DNA of 14,581 bases from Oscillospiraceae bacterium (GTDB lineage: Bacteria; Bacillota; Clostridia; Oscillospirales; Oscillospiraceae), in assembly GCA_017400415.1 (NCBI GenBank), contig JAFPTE010000047.1, forward strand, positions 1 to 14,581, given 5' to 3'. The stretch's first letter is position 1; each line of letters begins with the position of its first letter. Made by a program: the position numbers and the translations under genes. Shown piece after piece: positions 1-6,511 of this stretch. The notes under the pieces are model-generated. The model did not search any database and was not told the origin of the DNA. It saw nothing but the letters and a program-made list of their open reading frames with translations.

Positions 1-660
1 CCCAAGAACGTGAACGTCATCATGATTGCTCCCAAGGCCCCCGGCCACACCGTCCGCAGCGAGTACCAGGCCGGCAAGGGCACCCCCTGCCTCATCGCCG
101 TATATCAGGATGCCACCGGCGACGCCTGGGATATCGGCCTTGCCTACGCTGCCGGCATCGGCGGCGCCAGAGCCGGCGTTCTGGAGACCACCTTCCGCAC
201 CGAGACCGAGACTGACCTCTTCGGCGAGCAGGCCGTTCTGTGCGGCGGCGTCTGCGCCCTCATGCAGGCCGGCTTCGACACCCTGGTGGAGGCGGGCTAT
301 GACCCCAGGAACGCATACTTTGAGTGCGTCCATGAGATGAAGCTCATCGTGGACCTTATCTATCAGTCCGGCTTTGAGGGCATGCGCTACTCCATCTCCA
401 ACACTGCCGAGTACGGCGACTACGTGACCGGCCCGAAGCTCATCACCGAAGAGACCAGGAAGACCATGAAGAAGATTCTTTCCGACATTCAGGACGGCAC
501 CTTCGCCAAGGAGTTCCTGCTGGATATGTCCGACGCCGGCGCTCAGGTCCACTTCAATGCCATGCGGAAAAAGGCCGCCGAGCATCCCTCTGAGGTGGTT
601 GGCCGTGAGATCCGCAAGATGTACAGCTGGTCCGACGAGGATAAGCTCATAAACAACTGA
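1..660 (+). CDS. ilvC: Ketol-acid reductoisomerase, C-terminal part (5' end outside window)
   Basis: This enzyme isomerises and reduces acetolactate or acetohydroxybutyrate with NAD(P)H and Mg2+, giving the dihydroxy acids used for valine, leucine and isoleucine. The frame is open from base 1 and ends in TGA at 658-660, leaving 219 codons. A short class I enzyme has roughly 330-340 residues, so about the first third, including the Rossmann NAD(P)H-binding site, lies upstream of the window. Visible signatures are APKAPGHTVRSEY just inside the window, DLFGEQAVLCGG (Mg-ligand Asp codon at 214-216, Glu at 226-228), and ECVHEMKLIVDLIYQSG with the second acidic cluster of the C-terminal knotted domain. 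The ATG or GTG codons near base 10 are internal, not starts. ilvD follows after 15 bases, so the two are very probably co-transcribed. The identification is secure; cofactor preference cannot be judged because the determinant loop is missing. Confidence 0.97.
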   Translation, partial: PKNVNVIMIAPKAPGHTVRSEYQAGKGTPCLIAVYQDATGDAWDIGLAYAAGIGGARAGVLETTFRTETETDLFGEQAVLCGGVCALMQAGFDTLVEAGYDPRNAYFECVHEMKLIVDLIYQSGFEGMRYSISNTAEYGDYVTGPKLITEETRKTMKKILSDIQDGTFAKEFLLDMSDAGAQVHFNAMRKKAAEHPSEVVGREIRKMYSWSDEDKLINN

Positions 661-675
661 TTTCCGGAGGCTTTT

Positions 676-2343
676 ATGGTCAGAGACAGAATAGTGGAGG
701 GCTTTGAAAACGCCCCTCACCGCTCACTCTACAACGCCCTGGGTCTCACCAAGGAGGAGCTCCGCCGTCCCATCATCGGCATTGTGAACTCCTATAACGA
801 GATAGTCCCGGGCCACATGAACCTTGATAAAATTACCGAAGCCGTAAAGCTGGGCGTGGCCATGGGGGGCGGTACCCCCGTGGTCTTCCCGGCCATTGCG
901 GTGTGCGACGGCATCGCCATGGGCCACGTGGGCATGAAATACTCCCTGGTGACCCGTGACCTTATCGCAGATTCCACCGAGGCCATGGTCATGGCCCACG
1001 GCTTTGACGGCCTTGTGATGATTCCCAACTGCGACAAGAACGTCCCCGGCCTCCTTATGGCTGCGGCCAGGCTCAACCTGCCCACCATCTTCGTCTCCGG
1101 CGGCCCCATGCTGGCCGGAAGAGTGGGCGGCAGAAAGACCAGCCTTTCCAGCATGTTTGAGGCCGTGGGCGCCTACTCCGCCGGAAAAATCGACGATGAG
1201 AAGCTCCGTGAGTTTGAAGAGAAGACCTGCCCCTCCTGCGGCTCCTGCTCCGGCATGTACACCGCCAACTCCATGAACTGCCTGACGGAGGTCATGGGCA
1301 TGGGCCTTGCCGGAAACGGCACCATCCCTGCCGCCTACTCTGCCCGCATAGCCCTTGCCAAGCGGGCCGGAATGCAGGTAATGGAGCTTGTGCGGAAGAA
1401 CATCCGTGCCCGGGACGTCATGACGAAGGACGCCATCTACAACGCCCTCACCGCCGATATGGCCCTGGGCTGCTCCACCAACTCCATGCTTCACCTGCCC
1501 GCCATCGCCAACGAGTGCGATGTGGAATTTTCCCTGGATATTGCCAACGAGATAAGCGAGCGGACCCCCAACCTGTGCCATCTGGCCCCTGCAGGCCCCA
1601 CCTATATGGAGGACCTGAATGAGGCCGGCGGAGTCTACGCCGTTCTTAAGGAGCTTGCCAAGAAGGGACTTATAAACACGGACGTGATGACCTGCACCGG
1701 AAAGACCCTGGGCGAGAACATCGCCTCTGCCGTTAACCGTGACACAGGCGTTATCCGTGACATTGAGAATCCCTACTCCCCCACCGGCGGCATTGCCGCC
1801 CTCTTCGGCAACCTGGCCCCCAACGGGTGCGTTGTCAAGCGCAGCGCCGTTGCCCCGGAGATGCTGAAGCACACGGGCCCCGCCAGAGTTTTCAACTCCG
1901 AGGAGGAGGCTATCAGGGAGATTTACAAGGGCGGCATCCGCCCCGGCGACGTGGTTGTTATCCGCTATGAGGGCCCCGCCGGCGGCCCCGGCATGAGGGA
2001 GATGCTCTCCCCCACCTCCGCCATTGCAGGCGCAGGCCTGGACAAGGAAGTGGCCCTTATAACCGACGGCCGCTTCTCCGGCGCCACCAGAGGCGCAGCC
2101 ATCGGCCACATCTCCCCGGAGGCTGCCTCCGGCGGCACCATAGCCTATGTTCACGAGGGTGACCTTATCTCCATCGACATTCCGGCCCATAAAATTGAGC
2201 TGCTGGTCTCCGATGAGGAGCTGGCCCTCCGCCGGGCGCAGGAAAAGCCCCTGGAGAAGAAAAACATCACCGGCTACCTGCGCAGATACGCAAAAATGGT
2301 CTCCTCCGCCGACAAGGGCGCCATTATAAACATCAAGGAGTAA
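676..2343 (+). CDS. ilvD: Dihydroxy-acid dehydratase
   Basis: This cytoplasmic Fe-S enzyme dehydrates 2,3-dihydroxy-isovalerate and 2,3-dihydroxy-3-methylvalerate to the 2-keto acids, the last step shared by valine and isoleucine synthesis before transamination. The 555-residue length is normal for the IlvD/Edd family. Visible motifs are IVNSYNEIVPGHMNL (about 36-50), PNCDKNVPG (Cys119), the Cys-rich CPSCGSCSGMYTANSMNC (185-202) and, near the C-terminus, GRFSGATRGAAIGHISPEA. The first motif lacks the WNxCNxH cysteine seen in the [2Fe-2S] plant-type enzymes; in that respect it resembles the oxygen-sensitive [4Fe-4S] type, as expected for an anaerobe (family-based inference). The ATG at 676 is preceded by GGAGG at 666-670, which fixes the start. 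It sits between ilvC (15-base gap) and leuC (4-base gap). Confidence 0.97.
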   Translation: MVRDRIVEGFENAPHRSLYNALGLTKEELRRPIIGIVNSYNEIVPGHMNLDKITEAVKLGVAMGGGTPVVFPAIAVCDGIAMGHVGMKYSLVTRDLIADSTEAMVMAHGFDGLVMIPNCDKNVPGLLMAAARLNLPTIFVSGGPMLAGRVGGRKTSLSSMFEAVGAYSAGKIDDEKLREFEEKTCPSCGSCSGMYTANSMNCLTEVMGMGLAGNGTIPAAYSARIALAKRAGMQVMELVRKNIRARDVMTKDAIYNALTADMALGCSTNSMLHLPAIANECDVEFSLDIANEISERTPNLCHLAPAGPTYMEDLNEAGGVYAVLKELAKKGLINTDVMTCTGKTLGENIASAVNRDTGVIRDIENPYSPTGGIAALFGNLAPNGCVVKRSAVAPEMLKHTGPARVFNSEEEAIREIYKGGIRPGDVVVIRYEGPAGGPGMREMLSPTSAIAGAGLDKEVALITDGRFSGATRGAAIGHISPEAASGGTIAYVHEGDLISIDIPAHKIELLVSDEELALRRAQEKPLEKKNITGYLRRYAKMVSSADKGAIINIKE

Positions 2344-2347
2344 CGCC

Positions 2348-3613
2348 ATGGCAATGACCGCATCCCAAAAGATACTGGCCTGGCACGCCGGTCTTGACCA
2401 TGTGGAGCCCGGGCAGCTGGTGCTGTGCCGCCTGGACAGGGTTCTGGGCAACGACATCACCTCCCCCGTGGCTATCCGTGAGTTCAGGAAGATGGGCGTC
2501 AAGGAGGTCTTTGACAAGGACAAGGTCACCATGGTCATGGATCACTTTGCCCCCAACAAGGACATAAAGGCCGCAGCCCAGTGCCAGACCTGCCGGAACT
2601 TTGCCGGCGAGCAGGACCTCTCCGGCTTCTATGACGTGGGCCGCATGGGCATTGAGCACGCCCTGCTTCCGGAGCAGGGTCTGGCCGTCACCGGCGACCT
2701 TATCATCGGCGCCGACAGCCACACCTGCACCTACGGCGCCCTGGGCGCCTTCTCCACCGGCGTGGGCTCCACGGACATGGCCTTCGGCATGGCGACGGGC
2801 AAGGCCTGGTTCAAGGTGCCCTCCGCCATCAGGTTCGTGCTCCGCGGCAGAATGCCGAAGTACGTCTCCGGCAAGGACCTTATCCTCCACATCATCGGCA
2901 TGATAGGCGTGGACGGAGCCCTTTACCGCTCCATGGAGTTTACCGGCGACGGTGTCGCCTCCCTGTCGATTGAGGACAGGCTCACGGTCTGCAATATGGC
3001 CATTGAGGCCGGCGCCAAGAACGGCATTTTTGAGGCGGACCAGGTGACTCTGGCCTATGAGAAGGGCCGTGCCCTTCATGACCCGATGGTTTTCCGTGCG
3101 GACCCGGACGCAAAATATGACGAGGTCTATGAGATCGACCTGGGCTCCCTGCGCCCCACGGTGGCCTTCCCCCACCTGCCGGAGAACACCCGGACCATCG
3201 ACCAGGTGGGCAACGTGCCCATCGACCAGGTGGTGATAGGCTCCTGCACCAACGGCCTTTATAAAGATATCAAGGAGGCCGCCGACATTATCCGGGGCCG
3301 CAAGGCCGCAAAGAACGTCCGTGTCATCGTCATCCCCGCCACCCCCTCCATCTACCTCAGATGCGTGGAGGAGGGCCTGGTGAAGGACTTCATCCAGGCC
3401 GGCTGCATTGTCTCCACGCCCACCTGCGGTCCCTGCCTGGGCGGCTATATGGGCGTTCTGGCTGCGGGCGAGAGAGCCGTTTCCACCACCAACCGCAACT
3501 TTGTGGGCCGCATGGGCCACACGGCCAGTGAGGTCTACCTGGCAAGCCCGGCCGTGGCCGCTGCCAGCGCAATTCTGGGACGCATTGCAGGCCCCGAGGA
3601 GGTGCTCTCATGA
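2348..3613 (+). CDS. leuC: 3-isopropylmalate dehydratase, large subunit
   Basis: LeuC is the aconitase-family catalytic subunit that, with LeuD, isomerises 2-isopropylmalate to 3-isopropylmalate in leucine synthesis. The protein is 421 residues, the length of the compact bacterial/archaeal LeuC type rather than the roughly 466-residue enterobacterial form. The [4Fe-4S] ligands are visible as Cys300 in IGSCTNG and Cys360/Cys363 in PTCGPCLGG. The substrate-site motif GADSHTCTYGALGAF is at about 121-135. AAGGAG at 2335-2340, overlapping the end of ilvD, is 7 bases before the ATG at 2348. Its TGA overlaps the ATG of leuD as ATGA, which suggests translational coupling and equal production of the two subunits. 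Homoaconitase/isopropylmalate-isomerase paralogues are close relatives, but the leuD-leuB neighbours settle the assignment. Confidence 0.96.
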   Translation: MAMTASQKILAWHAGLDHVEPGQLVLCRLDRVLGNDITSPVAIREFRKMGVKEVFDKDKVTMVMDHFAPNKDIKAAAQCQTCRNFAGEQDLSGFYDVGRMGIEHALLPEQGLAVTGDLIIGADSHTCTYGALGAFSTGVGSTDMAFGMATGKAWFKVPSAIRFVLRGRMPKYVSGKDLILHIIGMIGVDGALYRSMEFTGDGVASLSIEDRLTVCNMAIEAGAKNGIFEADQVTLAYEKGRALHDPMVFRADPDAKYDEVYEIDLGSLRPTVAFPHLPENTRTIDQVGNVPIDQVVIGSCTNGLYKDIKEAADIIRGRKAAKNVRVIVIPATPSIYLRCVEEGLVKDFIQAGCIVSTPTCGPCLGGYMGVLAAGERAVSTTNRNFVGRMGHTASEVYLASPAVAAASAILGRIAGPEEVLS

Positions 3614-4104
3614 AGGTCAAAGGCACTGCCATCAAATACGGCGACAACATCGACACCGACGTTATAATCCCAGCCCGGTACCTGAACACCTCCGAGCCTG
3701 CCGAGCTTGCTCAGCACTGCATGGAGGATATCGACCTGGATTTCCGCAATAAGGTCCGCCCCGGCGATATCATGGTAGGCGGCGACAACTTTGGCTGCGG
3801 CTCCAGCCGTGAGCACGCCCCCATCGCCATCAAGGCCAGCGGCATCTCCCTGGTAATCGCAAAGAGCTTTGCCAGGATATTCTACCGCAACTCCATCAAT
3901 ATCGGCCTTGCCATTGTGGAATGCCCGGAGGCTGCCCAGGCCATCGAAAACGGCCACACCGTCTCCGCCGACCTGGACACCGGCCTCATTACGGATGAGA
4001 CCACCGGCAAAGCCTTCCGTGCAGAGCCCTTCCCGCCCTTCATTCAGGAGATAATCTCCGCCGGCGGACTTGTGGAGGCGGCCAAGAAAGGGATAATCAG
4101 ATGA
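3610..4104 (+). CDS. leuD: 3-isopropylmalate dehydratase, small subunit
   Basis: LeuD is the swivel-domain partner of LeuC and completes the isopropylmalate isomerase active site. At 164 residues it matches the short LeuD form paired with compact LeuC. Visible motifs are GDNIDTDVIIPARYLNT (11-27), which carries the specificity loop and the YLNT signature, and GDNFGCGSSREHAPIA (58-73), the substrate-binding Ser-Arg loop of the aconitase swivel domain. AGGAGG at 3597-3602, inside leuC, lies 7 bases before the ATG. Both ends overlap neighbours by four bases (leuC upstream, leuB downstream), so it is locked into the operon. Confidence 0.96.
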   Translation: MKVKGTAIKYGDNIDTDVIIPARYLNTSEPAELAQHCMEDIDLDFRNKVRPGDIMVGGDNFGCGSSREHAPIAIKASGISLVIAKSFARIFYRNSINIGLAIVECPEAAQAIENGHTVSADLDTGLITDETTGKAFRAEPFPPFIQEIISAGGLVEAAKKGIIR

Positions 4105-5171
4105 AATACAACATTGCTCTTCTCCGGGGCGACGGCATCGGCCCGGAGATAGTGGACTCCGCCGTCCGTGTTCTGAAGGCCGCAGGCGAGAAGTTCGGCC
4201 ATGAGTTTTGTTTCACCCCCTACCTTATCGGCGGCGCCGCCATCGATGAGACCGGCTTTCCCCTGCCTCAGGAGACTGTTGACGGCTGCCTTGCCTCCGA
4301 CAGCGTGCTGCTTGGCGCCGTAGGCGGCCCCAGATGGGATAACCTCCCCGGGGACCGGCGGCCTGAAAAGGCCCTGCTGGGCATCCGTTCCGCCCTGGGC
4401 CTCTTCACAAATCTTCGCCCCGCCAGGCTCTATCCCGCCCTTAAGGACGCCTGCCCCCTCCGGGAGGAGGTTGCCGCCCAGGGCTTTGACATCATGATAG
4501 TCCGTGAGCTCACCGGCGGCATCTACTTCGGCGACCGGGGTTACCGTCAGGGCAAGTTCGGCCTGGAGGCCTATGACACCGAGTGCTACAGTCCCATGGA
4601 GATCGAGCGCATTGCCCGGGTCGCCTTTGAGACCGCCCGGAAGCGCCGGGGCAAGGTGGCCAGCATCGACAAGGCAAACGTTCTGGAGACCTCCCGACTG
4701 TGGAGAAAGACCGTGCACCAGGTTGCGGAAGGCTACCCGGACGTGGAGATTCGTGACGTTCTGGTGGACAACGCCGCCATGCAGCTTGTGAAGGACCCTT
4801 CCCAGTTCGACGTTATCGTCACCAGCAACATGTTCGGCGACATTCTCTCTGACGAGGCCAGCCAGATCACCGGCTCCATCGGCATGCTGCCCTCCGCCTC
4901 CCTGAACGAGACTACCCGCGGCATGTATGAGCCCATCCACGGCTCCGCACCGGACATTGCCGGCAAGGGCATTGCAAACCCCATCGCCACCATCCTCTCC
5001 GCCGCCATGATGCTGCGCTACTCCTTCTCCCTGGCAGAGGAGGCCGACTCCATCGAAAACGCTGTGGACCGGGCCCTTAACGAGGGGCTCCGCACCGGCG
5101 ACATAGCCCCCAAGGGCGCCCCCACCCTCTCCACCGCCGAAATGACGGACGAGATTATAAGGAGACTTTGA
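4101..5171 (+). CDS. leuB: 3-isopropylmalate dehydrogenase
   Basis: LeuB oxidatively decarboxylates 3-isopropylmalate to 2-ketoisocaproate with NAD+ and a divalent metal. The 356-residue length is typical. Visible are the N-terminal GDGIGPEI (10-17), LLGAVGGPRWDNL (70-82), the substrate-binding arginines in LGIRSALGLFTNLRPARL (R96, R107) and VRELTGG (R135), Tyr142 in IYFGDRG, Lys191 in DKANVLETSR, metal-ligand Asp residues in LVDNAAMQL (D223) and NMFGDILSDEASQ (D247, D251), and the NAD-binding GSAPDIAGKGIANP (281-294). The short loop and absence of extra domains favour isopropylmalate rather than isocitrate dehydrogenase, and the leuCD context agrees. AAAGGGA just upstream of the ATG at 4101 is a plausible binding site. 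The stop TGA is immediately followed by, or overlaps, the next gene. Confidence 0.96.
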   Translation: MKYNIALLRGDGIGPEIVDSAVRVLKAAGEKFGHEFCFTPYLIGGAAIDETGFPLPQETVDGCLASDSVLLGAVGGPRWDNLPGDRRPEKALLGIRSALGLFTNLRPARLYPALKDACPLREEVAAQGFDIMIVRELTGGIYFGDRGYRQGKFGLEAYDTECYSPMEIERIARVAFETARKRRGKVASIDKANVLETSRLWRKTVHQVAEGYPDVEIRDVLVDNAAMQLVKDPSQFDVIVTSNMFGDILSDEASQITGSIGMLPSASLNETTRGMYEPIHGSAPDIAGKGIANPIATILSAAMMLRYSFSLAEEADSIENAVDRALNEGLRTGDIAPKGAPTLSTAEMTDEIIRRL

Positions 5172-5173
5172 TT

Positions 5174-6367
5174 TTGGACCAGTATTATACCGGCACCTCC
5201 TACATAAGCTCCCTTATCGACTCCCTGGTAATATTCCGGGGCGTTGCAGAGGGCGACGTGCTCTCGAAGCTTCGGGAGCTGGCGGGCGAGACCCGCTCCG
5301 TGCGTTCCTACAGCGCCTTTATCCAGGCCCTTTACCGCCACGGCTGCAACTTCTCGGAGTACCTGCTGGACGCCGCCGCCAAGGATGAGAACATATACGT
5401 CCATCTGCGGGCAAAGGGAAAGCCCATTCCCCGGCTCCTTATGAGCTGCCTGAAGGGAGAGCTGCAGACCTTGCAGATGCTCTCCTCCTTCACCTCCCTG
5501 GAGTTCAAGGCCCTTACAAATTACTCCGGCTATCTGCCGGATTTCGAGACCAGCAAGCTGGACTTTGCCGCCGAGTACGAGAAGCGCATTGCGGATATAT
5601 CCACAGTGGGCTACGGCATTTACGCTGACAACGTCATGTTCCGGCTGGACGGGGATAAAATCGTCCCCATCACCACCCCGGACCCGGTCAGCGTAAACGA
5701 CCTTATCGGCTACGAGCTGCAGCGCAGTCAGGTTATCGCCAATACCGAGGCTCTTATAAAGGGCCTGCCTGCGGCGAACGTCCTTCTGGTGGGGGACGCC
5801 GGCACCGGCAAGTCCACCACCGTCAAGGCGGTCGTAAACCTGCTGGCGGACCGGGGCGTCCGGCTCATTGAGCTCAAGAAGCAGCAGCTGCGGCGCATTC
5901 CCGCCGTTATGGAGGAGCTTCGGGACAACCCCCTTAAATTCATCCTGTTTATTGACGACCTCTCCTTCTCCAAGAATGACGATAACTTCTCATCCCTGAA
6001 GGCCATTCTGGAGGGCTCCGCCACCGTAAGAGCGGACAACACCGTTATTTACGCCACCTCCAACCGGCGCCATCTTGTGAAGGAGAGCTTTTCCGACCGG
6101 GAGGGCGACGACGTGCACCTTTCCGATACGCTGCAGGAGATAAACAGCCTGGCCGACCGCTTCGGCCTCACGCTTCTCTACACAAAGCCCAATAAACAGC
6201 TCTATCTTGACATAGTCCGTGGTCTGTGCGAAAATGCAGGCATAGAATACCGTACCGGCACAACAGACATTGAGGCCGGCGCCTTCGCCGTCAGAAAGGG
6301 CGGCTTCACTCCCCGGGCTGCGGAGCAGTTCGTGGACAGTCTTATTTCTCGCGGGACAGGGATGTAA
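5174..6367 (+). CDS. AAA+ family ATPase, DUF815 type
   Basis: This is a predicted cytoplasmic ATPase of the DUF815 family (COG2607-like), whose function is not established. About 397 residues. The N-terminal half (1-175) is helical and has no motif I recognise. The P-loop domain follows: Walker A GDAGTGKS at about 207-214, Walker B FILFIDDLSF at about 256-265, a sensor-like YATSNRRHL at about 293-301, and DRFGL near 328, all characteristic of DUF815. Start choice: TTG at 5168 is open but only 3 bases after AAGGAG (5159-5164), whereas TTG at 5174 has a 9-base spacing and is preferred; either gives the same protein within two residues. There is no ATG nearby. It is fused transcriptionally to leuB, but nothing in the sequence ties it to leucine synthesis. 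The stop codon lies in the first arm of an inverted repeat. Confidence 0.88.
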   Translation: MDQYYTGTSYISSLIDSLVIFRGVAEGDVLSKLRELAGETRSVRSYSAFIQALYRHGCNFSEYLLDAAAKDENIYVHLRAKGKPIPRLLMSCLKGELQTLQMLSSFTSLEFKALTNYSGYLPDFETSKLDFAAEYEKRIADISTVGYGIYADNVMFRLDGDKIVPITTPDPVSVNDLIGYELQRSQVIANTEALIKGLPAANVLLVGDAGTGKSTTVKAVVNLLADRGVRLIELKKQQLRRIPAVMEELRDNPLKFILFIDDLSFSKNDDNFSSLKAILEGSATVRADNTVIYATSNRRHLVKESFSDREGDDVHLSDTLQEINSLADRFGLTLLYTKPNKQLYLDIVRGLCENAGIEYRTGTTDIEAGAFAVRKGGFTPRAAEQFVDSLISRGTGM

Positions 6368-6393
6368 ACAGTTGAAGGAAGTTCAACTGTTTA
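6365..6393. repeat. Perfect 12-bp inverted repeat over the DUF815 stop codon
   Basis: TAAACAGTTGAA at 6365-6376 and its exact reverse complement TTCAACTGTTTA at 6382-6393 flank a 5-base loop, GGAAG. The left arm begins with the TAA stop codon of the preceding gene. The stem is AT-rich and no run of T residues follows, so it is a poor intrinsic terminator. It could be an operator dyad, an mRNA 3'-end stabiliser or part of a dispersed repeat; the sequence does not decide. Confidence 0.85.
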
Positions 6394-6406
6394 TATGATT
6401 ATAGCC

Positions 6407-6439
6407 GTTTTTCTCGCCGCTTTGCGGCAAAAGAAAAAC
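6407..6439. repeat. Interrupted inverted repeat / hairpin
   Basis: GTTTTTCT (6407-6414) pairs with AGAAAAAC (6432-6439), and inside it GCCGC (6416-6420) pairs with GCGGC (6424-6428) around a TTT loop; a 1-versus-3-base internal loop separates the two stems. T-rich sequence lies before the GC stem and A-rich sequence after it on both strands, the opposite of an intrinsic terminator. Function is unknown. Confidence 0.7.
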
Positions 6440-6445
6440 ATGGCA

Positions 6446-6511
6446 CATTATGACCATTCCTTTTCATGGTTTTTTGTGCCCATGGCTACTTTGAAAGGAA
6501 TGGTCATAATG
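6446..6511 (+). promoter_or_regulatory. 18-bp inverted repeat enclosing the ilvA ribosome binding site and start codon
   Basis: The 18 bases at 6446-6463 are the exact reverse complement of 6494-6511. The right arm holds the Shine-Dalgarno sequence AAAGGAA (6494-6500), the 8-base spacer and the whole ATG (6509-6511) of the threonine dehydratase. In the mRNA this would form a long hairpin with a 30-base loop that hides the translation start. The loop has a further possible 5-bp stem, CATGG (6465-6469) with CCATG (6480-6484). GGCAC (6442-6446) could instead pair with GTGCC (6476-6480), a competing fold. The repeat is directly visible; translational control is an inference. Confidence 0.72.
6450..6494 (+). 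other. Candidate 14-codon upstream reading frame (leader peptide?)
   Basis: ATG at 6450 opens a 14-residue frame, MTIPFHGFLCPWLL, ending in TGA at 6492-6494, directly at the base of the right arm of the hairpin that covers the ilvA start. A ribosome crossing it would unwind the left arm. It contains Thr, Ile and three Leu, but no run of regulatory codons and no clear Shine-Dalgarno sequence. Such a short frame may arise by chance. Confidence 0.2.

Noticed and set aside
724..2538. 604-codon open frame on the - strand opposite ilvD
   Set aside because: It is a shadow of a GC-rich coding gene: composition is dominated by Gly, His, Ala and Val, there are no recognisable motifs, and ilvD on the + strand is certain.
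2333..3520. 395-codon - strand frame opposite leuC
   Set aside because: Same kind of antisense artefact; no domain or ribosome binding site, and the + strand gene is secure.
6365..6439. Hairpins read as terminators after the DUF815 gene
   Set aside because: The first has an AT-rich stem with no T run after it; the second is followed by A-rich, not T-rich, sequence on both strands.
6446..6511. Inverted repeat as ends of an insertion sequence
   Set aside because: There is no transposase frame between or near the arms and the arms are only 30 bases apart; a hairpin is the simpler reading.
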